From: Pseudomonadota bacterium
GTDB taxonomy: Bacteria > Pseudomonadota > Alphaproteobacteria > Rhodobacterales > Rhodobacteraceae
Assembly (NCBI GenBank): GCA_021813365.1
Contig: JAKALB010000016.1
Coordinates: 1 to 33,737 of the forward strand
Length of the DNA: 33,737 bases
Reading direction: 5' to 3'
Made by a program: the position numbers and the translations under genes. The notes below the pieces were generated by a model. That model searched no databases, was not told where the DNA came from, and saw nothing but the letters and a program-made list of their open reading frames with translations. This document shows, piece after piece, positions 1 to 7,753 of the stretch. Each line of letters opens with the position of its first letter. Position 1 is the first letter of the stretch.

Positions 1-1386
1 GGTCAGCGCGGCTTCGGCGGCCAGGGCCGCGCGGCTGGCCTCGGCCCGGGCGGCTTCGGCCAGGGCCAGGGCGGCGTCGGCACCGGTCAGCGTGGTCCGG
101 GCGGCCAGAACGGCGGCTTCGGCGCGGGCCACCTCGCCCTGAGCCCGGGCGACATTCGTGCGGGTGTCGGCCAGCAGTCGCTGTGCCGACTGGTGGCGGG
201 CCGACAGCCGCGCGGCGTCTTCGGTCGCCTCGGACAGGCGTTCCTCGAGGGCGGTCAGGTCCGACGAGGCGGCGCGGGCGGCTTCGGCTGCGGCGGCCAG
301 ACGGTCGTCATGGCCCTCGCCGGCGCGGGTCAACTGGTCAATTTCCCAATCGAGCCGCGCGATCATTTCGCCCGCATCCCGGTTCAGCCCGGCCTCGCGC
401 TCCAGATCCCTGGCCAGTTGGGCGATCCGGGCCGTCAGGCCGTCGATCGTGTCGCGGGCGCGGGCCTCTTCCTCGGCCAGGCTGCCCATCTGCAAGGTCA
501 GACGTTGCAGGACCGCCCCGGCAATCGCCGCTTCTTCACGCAACGGTGGCAGAGCATCGTCGGCGGCTTCGCGGGCGCTGCGGGCGCGGTGAGAGGCGGC
601 CTCGGCCTGGGCGGCGGCGGACAGGCGCTGGCGCAGGTCCATCTCGGCCTCGGCCCGCGTCGCCTCGGCCTCGCGCCAGCGGCGGTAGAGCGCCATCGCC
701 TCGTCGCGGCGCAGTTCCTCGCCGATCTCGCGATAGCGGGCCGCCTGCTTGGCCTGACGGTTCAGGGCCGAGAGCTGTTGGGCCAGTGACTCCAGCACGT
801 CATCGACACGGGTCAGGTTCTGTTCGGCGGCATTCAGGCGCAGTTCCGCTTCGTGGCGGCGCTGGTAAAGGCCGGAAATCCCCGCCGCCTCTTCAAGGAT
901 CATCCGCCGCGCCTTGGGCTTGGCGTTGATCAGTTCGGTGATCTGGCCCTGTCGCACCAGGGCCGGGCTGTGTGCCCCGGTCGAGGCATCGGCGAACAGC
1001 ATCTGCACGTCGCGCGCGCGCACTTCCCGGGCGTTGGCACGGTAGGCCGAGCCGGCATCGCGGGTGATCCGGCGGACGATCTCGATCTGGTCGGCGTCGT
1101 TGAAGCCGGCAGGAGCCAGGCGGTCGGCATTGTCGATGATCAGGGCGACTTCGGCGAAATGCCGGGCGGGGCGGGTCGCGGCGCCGTTGAAGATCACATC
1201 CTCCATCCCCCCGCCGCGCATGGCCGAGGGACGGTTTTCGCCCATCACCCAGCGCAGGGCCTCCAGAAGGTTGGATTTGCCGCAGCCGTTTGGCCCGACA
1301 ATGCCGGTCAGCCCCTCGTGGATCACCAGATCCGTGGGGTCGACAAAGCTTTTGAAGCCGTTCAGCCGAAGCCTGGAAAACCGCAT
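1..1386 (-). CDS. smc: Chromosome segregation protein SMC, N-terminal part (truncated by window edge)
   Basis: The reading frame is open for 462 codons from ATG at 1386 to the window edge, so only the N-terminal part of a protein usually about 1150 residues long is present. Residues 1-40 carry the SMC N-terminal head (FKSFVDP, then Walker A GPNGCGKSN at 31-39). The Q-loop region RQGQITELINAKPKAR lies at about 145-160, followed by the conserved EEAAGISGLY. From about residue 175 the sequence is a long Ala/Glu/Arg-rich heptad pattern, the ascending coiled coil. The hinge and C-terminal head lie outside the window. SMC is the ATPase of bacterial condensin (SMC-ScpAB), which organises and segregates the chromosome. 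The start is supported by a GAGG motif about six bases upstream and by a candidate promoter. It lies 247 bp downstream of the HAD gene on the same strand, so it probably has its own promoter. The ORF track misses it because there is no stop in the window. Confidence 0.95.
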   Translation of the reverse strand, partial: MRFSRLRLNGFKSFVDPTDLVIHEGLTGIVGPNGCGKSNLLEALRWVMGENRPSAMRGGGMEDVIFNGAATRPARHFAEVALIIDNADRLAPAGFNDADQIEIVRRITRDAGSAYRANAREVRARDVQMLFADASTGAHSPALVRQGQITELINAKPKARRMILEEAAGISGLYQRRHEAELRLNAAEQNLTRVDDVLESLAQQLSALNRQAKQAARYREIGEELRRDEAMALYRRWREAEATRAEAEMDLRQRLSAAAQAEAASHRARSAREAADDALPPLREEAAIAGAVLQRLTLQMGSLAEEEARARDTIDGLTARIAQLARDLEREAGLNRDAGEMIARLDWEIDQLTRAGEGHDDRLAAAAEAARAASSDLTALEERLSEATEDAARLSARHQSAQRLLADTRTNVARAQGEVARAEAAVLAARTTLTGADAALALAEAARAEASRAALAAEAALT

Positions 1387-1409
1387 GCATGCCTCGATTC
1401 CGGGGCCGT

Positions 1410-1438
1410 ATCCTCGACTTTCGGACTAGACGAGTCAA
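1410..1438 (-). promoter_or_regulatory. Candidate sigma70-type promoter of smc
   Basis: Read on the minus strand, TTGACT (1438-1433) is followed after 17 bases by GAGGAT (1415-1410). The -35 box matches consensus at five of six positions; the -10 box is weak at three of six. It would start transcription about 15-20 bases upstream of the smc ATG. This is pattern recognition only. The 10-bp palindrome GCATGCATGC at 1383-1392 overlaps the smc start. Confidence 0.4.
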
Positions 1439-1633
1439 CGGATTGGACCTGCCTATCGGGCCAGGCCGGCGCTTATCCCCAAGATGTTGCGCCCACGCGG
1501 CCGCCGTTCGCCCAGGTTGGCGGAAAAGTCCGGGCCCCGACCAGGCGGCGGCGGCGCCCAAGCCGCGTCTGGGGTTCACGGTGCCGCAATGGCCGGCATT
1601 GGCCCTGCAAATCCTTGCGGCCGGATCTGGCGG

Positions 1634-2290
1634 CTACAGGCCCAGGCGCGGCACCAGGTCTGTCAGCCGCGGGATCAGAATGGCACCGGCGGCGCGCAGG
1701 GCCGGGTCCTGTGTGGCCGACAGGCCAAAGCAGCGCATCCCGGCGGCGCGCGCGGCCTGGGCGCCGGTGGGGCTGTCTTCGACCACCACGCAGTCGGCGG
1801 GTGCCACGCCCATTGCGGCGGCGACATGCAGATAGAGGTCGGGCCAGGGTTTCGGCTGTGGCATCTCTTGCCCCGACCAGATCCCGCCCTTGAATCGCGC
1901 CTGCAGGCCGGGATGCTGGCCAAGCGAGATGTCCATCTTCTGGCGGCTGCCGTTCGAGCCCATCGCATAGGGAATGCCCGCCGCATCCAGCCGATCCAGC
2001 ACGGTGAGGATTCCGGGTATCAGCGCCACGCCCTGCGCCAGGGCGGCGTAAAGCCTGGTGTAGAACGACGCCACCCAGTCCGCGGGCAGGGCTGCGCCAA
2101 GGTCTACCGCGCGGCGGCGGACATTGGCCATGGTCAACCCCAGCAGTTGCCGTTCCATTTCGGCACGCGACAGGTGCAGACCATGGGCAGCCAGCTCGTC
2201 GGCCAGTAGCGCGAGAGCCACTGGCTCGCTGTCGACCACGACACCGTCGCAATCGAAGATCACCGCGGCCGGACGCGACCCGGCGCTCAT
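1634..2290 (-). CDS. HAD-superfamily hydrolase (CbbY/phosphoglycolate phosphatase-like)
   Basis: This 218-residue protein carries the four HAD motifs. Motif I is IFDCDGVVVDSE, with the nucleophile Asp at about residue 13 and the acid/base Asp at 15. Motif II is the Ser of MGSNGS, motif III the Lys of PQPKPWPD, and motif IV is VVEDSPTG. The alpha-helical cap sits between motifs I and II, as in subfamily I enzymes (phosphoglycolate phosphatase, beta-phosphoglucomutase, CbbY). Members are cytosolic Mg2+-dependent phosphatases or phosphomutases acting on small sugar phosphates; the substrate cannot be read from the sequence. The ATG overlaps the rsmD stop by four bases (ATGA), so the two are probably translationally coupled. 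The gene ends 247 bp upstream of smc. Confidence 0.88.
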   Translation of the reverse strand: MSAGSRPAAVIFDCDGVVVDSEPVALALLADELAAHGLHLSRAEMERQLLGLTMANVRRRAVDLGAALPADWVASFYTRLYAALAQGVALIPGILTVLDRLDAAGIPYAMGSNGSRQKMDISLGQHPGLQARFKGGIWSGQEMPQPKPWPDLYLHVAAAMGVAPADCVVVEDSPTGAQAARAAGMRCFGLSATQDPALRAAGAILIPRLTDLVPRLGL

Positions 2291-2850
2291 TCCGGCGCCC
2301 GCAGGATCGTGACGACGGTGTCGCCGTATTTGCGCCGGTCGAGCAGATCAAAGCCCGGGGGTGGCAGCGGGGTGGTGCCTTCCTCCCACACGACCAGGGC
2401 GCCGGGGTCCAGCCAATGGCCGGCGACGGCCGAGGACAGGGCCTGTTCGCCAAGCGCCTTGCCATAGGGCGGGTCAAGGAAGACCAGGCCATAGCCGGGG
2501 CCGCGGTTGTCGCCCAGCCGCGTGGCATCGCGGCGCCAGACGTCGGTCACGCCCATCGTGCGGGTAATCTCGATATTCCGCCGCAGCAACGCCCGGGCGG
2601 TCAGGCCGTCATCGACAAAGGCCACCCGGGCCGCACCGCGAGACAGCGCCTCGAGCCCGAGGGCACCGGTGCCCGCGAACAGGTCCAGCACGCGGGCGCC
2701 GGTCACCGGGTCACCATGGCCGCCGTTGACCAGCAGGTTGAAGATCGCTTCGCGCACGCGGTCGGACGTGGGACGCAGATGCGCCGTCGGGTCGCCCTCG
2801 CCCAGGGGCGCAAGGGCCGTGCCCCGGAACTTGCCGCCAATGATGCGCAT
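2287..2850 (-). CDS. rsmD: 16S rRNA (guanine(966)-N(2))-methyltransferase RsmD
   Basis: The 187-residue length is typical of RsmD. The N-terminus MRIIGGKFRG and the following RPTSDRVREAIFNLL are hallmark RsmD segments. The SAM-binding motif I is VLDLFAGTGALGLEALSRGA, and the catalytic motif is FLDPPYG (the (D/N)PPY signature of N-methyltransferases). The enzyme uses SAM to methylate N2 of G966 of 16S rRNA in the assembled small subunit. The gene starts four bases after the stop of the FAD reductase gene and its 3' end overlaps the HAD gene, so the three appear to form one transcription unit. Confidence 0.95.
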   Translation of the reverse strand: MRIIGGKFRGTALAPLGEGDPTAHLRPTSDRVREAIFNLLVNGGHGDPVTGARVLDLFAGTGALGLEALSRGAARVAFVDDGLTARALLRRNIEITRTMGVTDVWRRDATRLGDNRGPGYGLVFLDPPYGKALGEQALSSAVAGHWLDPGALVVWEEGTTPLPPPGFDLLDRRKYGDTVVTILRAPE

Positions 2851-2854
2851 GGAA

Positions 2855-4063
2855 TCAGGCCTTCAGCAAAGCCTTCATGTCGGTGGCCGGATCGGCGATC
2901 CGGGCCGGATCGGGGCTCTTGCCGGCCTCGATCAGACGCTTGCCCACCATATAGGCCCGGCTGTCGTTCATCGCATCGACGGCCAGCAGCCGATCGCCCT
3001 GATAATACCAGAAGCTGACGGCATCGCCATCGGGACCGCGCGTCACGATCCGGTCATAGCCGATGTTCAGACCGGCGATCTGCAGTTTGCAATCATACTG
3101 GTCCGACCAGAACCACGGCGCGGGCACATAATCCTTGTCTGCACCCAGCATGTTGGCGGCCACCAGTTCGGCCTGATCAATGGCATTGCCAACCGATTCA
3201 AGGCGCATCTGCGTGCCCCTCCAGGGGAAACTGGCGCAGTCGCCGGCAGCCCAGACCGCTTCGGCGCTGCAATGGCCCTTGGCGTCGGTCCAGATGCCGT
3301 TCTCGATCTTCAGACCGGCCTGCTCGGCCAACTGGCTGTTGGGGGCGATGCCGACGCCGACGATGACAAAATCGGCGGGAAGCACACGGCCGTCCTTCAG
3401 CCGCACGCCATCGACCCGATCATCGCCCAGAATACGGTCCAGCCCGGTCTCTTCCAGAATCTTCACGCCGTGATCGGCATGCAGCTTGCGGAAATAGGCG
3501 CTGGTCTGCGGCGCTGCGACACGTTGCAGGATGCGCGGAGCCATTTCCAGCACCGTCACATCCAGCCCCAGCTTGGCCGCCACCGCCGCCGCCTCCAGCC
3601 CGATATAGCCGCCGCCCACGATGACCAACCTGCGACCTGGCTGAAACTCGATCCGCATGGCATCGACATCGGCCTGGGTGCGGACAGTGTAGACCGAGTG
3701 CAACTCGCCGCCGATGGCCGCGGGCAGACGACGCGGAGTCGATCCGGTGGTCAGGGCCAGTTCGTCATAGGGGATGACCTCGTCGCCCAGGGCCACCGTC
3801 CGGGCTGCGGTGTCGATCGCGGTGGCGGCCTGTCCCAGGCGCAGGGTGATGTTCTGTTCGGCCCAGAATTCCGGCGCGCGCAGCCAGAGTCGCTCTTCCT
3901 CCATCTCGCCCAGCAGATAGGCCTTGCTGAGCGGCGGGCGCTGATAGGGAGGGGCGGGTTCGGCACCGATCATGGTGATCGACCCGTCAAAGCCCAGGCT
4001 GCGCAGCTTGGCCGCCAGCGCGGCCCCGGCCTGCCCCGCGCCGATGATCACGATTTTCCGCAT
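2855..4063 (-). CDS. FAD-dependent ferredoxin/rhodocoxin reductase-type oxidoreductase
   Basis: This 402-residue protein has an N-terminal FAD-binding dinucleotide fold (IIGAGQAGAALAAKL), the RPPLSKAYL segment typical of putidaredoxin/rhodocoxin reductases and AIF-like oxidoreductases, and a second NAD(P)H-binding fold near residue 150 (VGGGYIGLEAAAVAAKLG). It also has the FAD-contacting VWAAGDCA and a C-terminal reductase domain. Such enzymes move electrons from NAD(P)H to a [2Fe-2S] ferredoxin that serves cytochrome P450s or oxygenases. No ferredoxin, P450 or oxygenase gene is in the window, so the partner is unknown. It heads the minus-strand unit with rsmD and the HAD gene and is divergent from a peroxiredoxin gene 82 bp away. 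Confidence 0.9.
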   Translation of the reverse strand: MRKIVIIGAGQAGAALAAKLRSLGFDGSITMIGAEPAPPYQRPPLSKAYLLGEMEEERLWLRAPEFWAEQNITLRLGQAATAIDTAARTVALGDEVIPYDELALTTGSTPRRLPAAIGGELHSVYTVRTQADVDAMRIEFQPGRRLVIVGGGYIGLEAAAVAAKLGLDVTVLEMAPRILQRVAAPQTSAYFRKLHADHGVKILEETGLDRILGDDRVDGVRLKDGRVLPADFVIVGVGIAPNSQLAEQAGLKIENGIWTDAKGHCSAEAVWAAGDCASFPWRGTQMRLESVGNAIDQAELVAANMLGADKDYVPAPWFWSDQYDCKLQIAGLNIGYDRIVTRGPDGDAVSFWYYQGDRLLAVDAMNDSRAYMVGKRLIEAGKSPDPARIADPATDMKALLKA

Positions 4064-4098
4064 CCGGCTGCCCCCTCTGGTAGGAACTGAGGTCGGAC

Positions 4099-4126
4099 CC
4101 TATAGCCGTGTTCACAGGAAACGCAA
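4099..4126 (-). promoter_or_regulatory. Candidate promoter of the FAD reductase-rsmD-HAD unit
   Basis: On the minus strand TTGCGT (4126-4121) is separated by 16 bases from TATAGG (4104-4099). The -10 box keeps TATA and lies about 40 bases upstream of the ATG at 4063. It sits in the 82-bp region shared with the divergent peroxiredoxin gene. Assignment is by eye only. Confidence 0.35.
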
Positions 4127-4145
4127 CGCGCGAGGATGACGACTC

Positions 4146-4634
4146 ATGACGATTTCCGTTGGCGACAGGCTGCCGGATGCCACGCTGGTGCAACTGGGTG
4201 CGAACGGCTGCGAGCCGGTGGCTCTGGGCGACAGGCTGAAAGGCCGCAAGGTGGTGATCTTCGGCCTGCCGGGCGCCTTTACAGGCACTTGCACCACCAG
4301 CCATGTGCCCAGTTTCATGCGGACCAAGCCGGGTTTTGACGCCAAGGGCGTGGACGAGATCATCTGCATCGCCGTCAATGACGCCTGGGTGATGAAGGCC
4401 TGGGGCGAGGCGACGGGGGCCACCAGGGCGGGGCTGACGCTGCTGGGCGACCCGAACTCGAGCTTCACCAAGGCGATCGGCATGGAGTATTCCAACCCCA
4501 GGGTGGGCTTCATCGACCGGTCCAGGCGCTATGCGCTTTATGCCGAGGATGGCGTGGTGAAGGTCTTCAACCACGGCCAGGAAACCGCCGCCTGCGAAGT
4601 TTCGGGCGGTGAGACCCTGCTGGCGCAGATCTGA
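4146..4634 (+). CDS. Peroxiredoxin, Prx5/type II (atypical 2-Cys)
   Basis: The 162-residue protein has the type II peroxiredoxin active-site segment PGAFTGTCTTSHVP, placing the peroxidatic cysteine at C49. A second cysteine at C74 in EIICIAVND matches the resolving-Cys spacing of about 25 residues in plant and bacterial PrxII. The downstream MEYSNPRVGFIDRSRRYALY and the end EVSGGETLLAQI also fit the family. It reduces H2O2 and organic hydroperoxides in the cytosol; known reductants are glutaredoxin/glutathione or thioredoxin. The ATG at 4146 has a GAGGA motif about ten bases upstream. It is divergent from the FAD reductase and convergent with the pterin dehydratase, with a strong hairpin in the convergent gap. 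Confidence 0.93.
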   Translation: MTISVGDRLPDATLVQLGANGCEPVALGDRLKGRKVVIFGLPGAFTGTCTTSHVPSFMRTKPGFDAKGVDEIICIAVNDAWVMKAWGEATGATRAGLTLLGDPNSSFTKAIGMEYSNPRVGFIDRSRRYALYAEDGVVKVFNHGQETAACEVSGGETLLAQI

Positions 4635-4644
4635 GCCGCATGCC

Positions 4645-4671
4645 GCGGGATGGGGGTGGCGCCCATCCCGC
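4645..4671. terminator. Perfect 10-bp hairpin between convergent genes
   Basis: GCGGGATGGG (4645-4654) and CCCATCCCGC (4662-4671) form a perfect 10-bp stem with a 7-base loop, 10 bases after the peroxiredoxin stop and 40 bases beyond the pterin dehydratase stop on the other strand. There is no U tract. It can act as a bidirectional terminator or 3'-end stabiliser. Confidence 0.6.
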
Positions 4672-4710
4672 ATGTGGGCCATCGCGACGATCGGCAGGAA
4701 TGCCCCGACC

Positions 4711-5070
4711 CTAGCGGTGATGGATCTCGCACAGGCAGGCGATGGGTTGGCTCAGGTCGCGCTGCACTTCGGCATCGGGGGCGAGGTCGTCCATGGCGCG
4801 GGCCAGCCGCAGGTCCAGATCGGTCAGACCATGCGCGGCGTGGGTGGTCAGCGTCACGTCCACCACGTTGTAGCGGTTCGCCCATTCCGGGTGATGGTTC
4901 AGCTTCTCCGCCACCAGCGCGGCACGCGACATGAAGCCCCAGGCCTCGGAAAAGCTCTTGAAATTCCAGACCTTGCGGATCGCATCCCGCCCGGCCACGG
5001 CCGACCAGCCGGTCTCGCCCAGCCCCGGCAAGGCGGCAGAGCGGGCGGCTTCGTTCAACAATTGTGCCAT
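4711..5070 (-). CDS. phhB: Pterin-4a-carbinolamine dehydratase
   Basis: The 119-residue protein has the family core, with [21 protein letters not shown] followed by the signature [23 protein letters not shown] that contains the active-site histidines. The enzyme dehydrates 4a-hydroxytetrahydrobiopterin to recycle the cofactor of aromatic amino acid hydroxylases. Many bacteria keep it without a hydroxylase, where other roles in pterin metabolism are proposed. The ATG has AAGGAG eight bases upstream. The usual protein is about 95-100 residues; this one has about 20 extra C-terminal residues ending CLCEIHHR. No phenylalanine hydroxylase is nearby. It lies 166 bp downstream of the COG3146 gene on the same strand. 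Confidence 0.93.
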   Translation of the reverse strand: MAQLLNEAARSAALPGLGETGWSAVAGRDAIRKVWNFKSFSEAWGFMSRAALVAEKLNHHPEWANRYNVVDVTLTTHAAHGLTDLDLRLARAMDDLAPDAEVQRDLSQPIACLCEIHHR

Positions 5071-5210
5071 GTGGTCATCTCCTTCGGATCAGCGCATCGT
5101 CCCGCGCGTTGCGCCGGGCCCCGACCGGCCGGCTGGCCAGCCGTGCCCGGCAGTGTTCATGTCCTGGCCCGGTCCGGCCGGTCAGCCGCGCGCCTGCCTG
5201 CCGGGCACCA

Positions 5211-5231
5211 CCGGGCTGGTTCACAGCCCGG
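5211..5231 (-). terminator. Terminator-like hairpin after the COG3146 gene
   Basis: CCGGGCTG (5211-5218) and CAGCCCGG (5224-5231) form a perfect 8-bp stem with a 5-base loop, beginning five bases beyond the stop at 5237 on the minus strand. There is no T tract. A 12-base palindrome GGCTGGCCAGCC follows at 5131-5142. Confidence 0.5.
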
Positions 5232-5236
5232 CGCAC

Positions 5237-6406
5237 TCAATCCCTTTCCTGCACCGCGCCACGCCGGAACGGGCCATAGCTGGTCAGGACTTCGATCTCT
5301 TGTCCCACCGCCTGCCGTTCACTGTCCAGATAGCGGGACACGGCAGTGCGGAAGGCCGGATCGGCAATCCAGTGCAGCGAATGGCAGGCGACGGGCAGAT
5401 AGCCGCGCGCCAGCTTGTGTTCGCCCTGGGCCCCCGCCTCGACGCGGCGCAACCCGTTCGCAATCGCCCAGTCGATCGCCTGATGATAGCACAGTTCGAA
5501 ATGCAGGCAGGGATAGTCGCGCGTGCAGCCCCAGTAGCGGCCATAAAGCGTGTCGCGCCCGATGAAGTTCAACGCGCCCGCCACCGCCCGGTCGCCATCG
5601 AAGGCCAGGATCAGCAGCACGTCATTGCGCATCGTGTCGTGCAACTCGTGGAAAAAGGCCCGCGTCAGATAGGGCCGGCCCCATTTGCGGCTGCCGGTAT
5701 CCTGATAGAAGGCCCAGATCGCATCCCAATGGGCGGGGGCAATCTGGCCTCCGGTCAGCGCCCGAATCGTCAGACCATGGCCCTGCGCCACCGCCCGCTC
5801 CTTGCGGATCGCCTTGCGTTTGCGGCTGGACAGTTCGGCCAGGAAATCCTCGTGGCTGGCGTAACCGCGGTTTTCCCAGTGAAACTGTTCGCTCACGCGG
5901 TGCAGCGTGCCGTCGAACCCGGCAAGGTCAAGCGCTTCCGCCTCGGTGCAGAAGGTGACGTGCAGCGAGGACAGCCGGTTGTCCCGGGTCAGGCCGATGG
6001 CTGCCTGCATCAGCGGCCGGCGATAGGCCTCATCCCCCAGAAATCGCCGGCCCGTGGCCGGGGTGAAGGGCACGGCGACCTGCAACTTGGGGTAATAGCG
6101 CCCCCCCGCCCGTTCGAATGCCTCGGCCCAGCCATGGTCAAAGATGTATTCCCCCTGGCTGTTGGTCTTCACATACAGGGGCATGGCAGCCACGGGCCGG
6201 TCCGCCTCGGTCAGCACCAGCGGCCGCGCCTGCCAGCCTGTGCCCTTGCCCGTGCTGCGCGACCGATCCAGCGCCAGCAGAAAGCGATGCGTGGTGAACG
6301 GATCCCGGGGCCGCCCGCCATCTGCCGCCTCGGGGGCGGCCAGCCGGTCCCAATCGGCCGCGGCGATCGCGGCCATGCCATCCAGGAGGCGAATCTCAAA
6401 TCCCAT
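5237..6406 (-). CDS. GNAT/FemAB-like acyltransferase of the COG3146 (DUF482) family
   Basis: This 389-residue protein resembles the family often annotated 'peptidogalycan biosynthesis protein' (COG3146, a GNAT/FemAB-like fold). Recognisable segments are YIFDHGWAEAFERAG, YYPKLQVAVPFTPATGRR, RKRKAIRKERA, the C-terminal FELCYHQAIDWAI and GAQGEHKLARGY. The family is widespread in proteobacteria but its substrate is not established; FemAB relatives move amino acids from aminoacyl-tRNA to peptidoglycan precursors. There is no signal peptide, so it is likely cytosolic. The start at 6406 has AAGGGG six bases upstream. That motif directly abuts a dispersed repeat lying between this gene and the GDPD gene. 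Confidence 0.82.
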   Translation of the reverse strand: MGFEIRLLDGMAAIAAADWDRLAAPEAADGGRPRDPFTTHRFLLALDRSRSTGKGTGWQARPLVLTEADRPVAAMPLYVKTNSQGEYIFDHGWAEAFERAGGRYYPKLQVAVPFTPATGRRFLGDEAYRRPLMQAAIGLTRDNRLSSLHVTFCTEAEALDLAGFDGTLHRVSEQFHWENRGYASHEDFLAELSSRKRKAIRKERAVAQGHGLTIRALTGGQIAPAHWDAIWAFYQDTGSRKWGRPYLTRAFFHELHDTMRNDVLLILAFDGDRAVAGALNFIGRDTLYGRYWGCTRDYPCLHFELCYHQAIDWAIANGLRRVEAGAQGEHKLARGYLPVACHSLHWIADPAFRTAVSRYLDSERQAVGQEIEVLTSYGPFRRGAVQERD

Positions 6407-6414
6407 GTCGCCCC

Positions 6415-6468
6415 TTCATCTTGCCGCAAATATCCTCGGGGGGCGTGGGGGGCAGACAGCCCCCCACG
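6415..6468 (-). repeat. Dispersed intergenic repeat, single copy: GATATTTG core plus G/C hairpin
   Basis: On the minus strand this reads hairpin, then GGATATTTGCGGCAAGATGA and one more A. The hairpin is CGTGGGGGGC / GCCCCCCACG (6444-6453 and 6459-6468, perfect 10-bp stem, 5-base loop). The core (6435-6415) recurs near 22452, 22515, 30406, 30456 and 32669. It occupies most of the 98-bp gap between the GDPD stop and the COG3146 start. The hairpin may terminate upstream transcription or protect a 3' end. Confidence 0.8.
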
Positions 6469-6504
6469 AGACGCATCAACATGCACCGGACCCCGCCCCG
6501 CCGG

Positions 6505-7278
6505 TCAAGCCGGAAAGGCCGCCAGATAGCCTTCGAAGGTGATGTTCTGCGCCACCTTGCGCGCCTCGGCTTCGGCCTGCGGCGAACGGATCGTCCAGCA
6601 CAGAACGGCGGCCCCGGCGGCTTTCAGCTCGGCCACGCGGGGGCGGTCCAGGTCGGCGGCCTCGTGGCTGATGAAGCTCGATTGCGTGCGGTCGTAGTCA
6701 GGGATCGCGCGCAGCGCATCGCAAGTGGCGGGCGGCAGCGGCGCCCAGTCGTCCGGGTCAAAGGCCGAGGTGGTCAGACCGCGCGGAATCCCGGGGCACA
6801 GCGCCGCCATCCTTGCCACGGAATGCGGGTTGAAGGACATGAAGGCCAGCGGTCCGGAATAGCGGGCCACATCCCGGGCAACGGCGGCCTCCAGGCGGCC
6901 ATCGGTTTCGGTCATGGTCAGGGTCTGGTCCTTCAACTCGACCAGCAGGGGAACGCGGCCGCCGACCAGGGCCAATACCTCGGCAAAGCTGGGGATCGTG
7001 TCGGTGCTGTCCTTCAGCCGGATCGAGCGCAACTCGGCGCTGGAATGGTCCCTGACCCAGCCGGGCCGGCCGGTCAGCCGATCCAGTTCCTCGTCGTGGA
7101 ACACCATCGCAACGCCGTCTCCAGAGAGTTGCAGGTCGATCTCGATCGCATAGCCCGCCGCCAGCGCGGCGCGCACGGCGGCGGGCGAATTCTCGATCCG
7201 GCCCTGGCGGCGGTCATGCAGCGCCCGGTGCGCGATGGGCGCGCGAAAGAAGGCCTGCGGCAAGGGAACCAGGGTCAT
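6505..7278 (-). CDS. Glycerophosphodiester phosphodiesterase
   Basis: The 257-residue protein has the GDPD TIM-barrel signatures: the N-terminal catalytic IAHRALHDRRQGRIENS (His-Arg, then Glu-Asn), the metal-binding AIEIDLQLSGDGVAMVFHD, and a VPLLVELKDQ strand. The family hydrolyses deacylated phospholipids (glycerophosphodiesters) to sn-glycerol-3-phosphate and an alcohol. There is no signal peptide, so the enzyme is likely cytosolic. Its ATG overlaps the ridA stop by four bases, and it is the third or later gene of the exporter-RidA-GDPD unit. A repeat with a strong hairpin lies just downstream and probably marks the end of that unit. Confidence 0.9.
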   Translation of the reverse strand: MTLVPLPQAFFRAPIAHRALHDRRQGRIENSPAAVRAALAAGYAIEIDLQLSGDGVAMVFHDEELDRLTGRPGWVRDHSSAELRSIRLKDSTDTIPSFAEVLALVGGRVPLLVELKDQTLTMTETDGRLEAAVARDVARYSGPLAFMSFNPHSVARMAALCPGIPRGLTTSAFDPDDWAPLPPATCDALRAIPDYDRTQSSFISHEAADLDRPRVAELKAAGAAVLCWTIRSPQAEAEARKVAQNITFEGYLAAFPA

Positions 7279-7739
7279 TTCAGTTCGAAAACCGCTTCCG
7301 CTTCCACGGCGACGCCCAGAGGCAGCGACACCGCCGATACGGCAGAGCGCGCATGGCGCCCCGCATCGCCCAGCGCCGCCACCAGCAGGTCGGACGCGCC
7401 GTTGACCACCTTGGGCTGGTCGGTGAAATCGGCGGTCGAATTCACGAAACCCACCAGTTTCACGGCCCGTGCCACCCTGGACCAGTCGCCGCCGACCGCT
7501 GCCCGCAACTGCGCCAGAATCGCCAGAGCGCAGGCCTGCGCCGCCGCCGCGCCCTGCGCCACGTCCAGTTCGGCGCCCAGCTTGCCGGTGATCAGCCCGC
7601 CCTGCGCATCGCGGCTGATCTGGCCGGAAATCCAGACGTGACTGCCGCTGATGACATAGGGCACGTAATTCGCCGCCGGGGCGGGGGCATCGGGCAGGCT
7701 CAGGCCCAGCGTGGCCAGGCGGGTTTCGACATCGGTCAT
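7275..7739 (-). CDS. RidA (YjgF/YER057c/UK114) family protein
   Basis: The 154-residue protein has the extended N-terminus seen in one RidA subgroup (TRLATLGLSLPDAPAPAANYVPYV), a SGQISRDAQGGLITGKLG segment and the C-terminal ARSAVSAVSLPLGVAVEAEA. The Arg of ARS corresponds to the residue that binds the carboxylate of 2-aminoacrylate in active RidA. RidA proteins hydrolyse reactive enamine/imine intermediates released by PLP enzymes, though some subgroups have other roles. It starts 14 bases after the HlyD gene and its 3' end overlaps the GDPD gene, which suggests co-transcription. Confidence 0.88.
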   Translation of the reverse strand: MTDVETRLATLGLSLPDAPAPAANYVPYVISGSHVWISGQISRDAQGGLITGKLGAELDVAQGAAAAQACALAILAQLRAAVGGDWSRVARAVKLVGFVNSTADFTDQPKVVNGASDLLVAALGDAGRHARSAVSAVSLPLGVAVEAEAVFELK

Positions 7740-7753
7740 GGGGAAGGCTCCTG

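Noticed and set aside
2507-4090. A 527-codon plus-strand ORF antisense to rsmD and the FAD reductase
   Set aside because: It is antisense to two recognisable enzymes and has no domain of its own.
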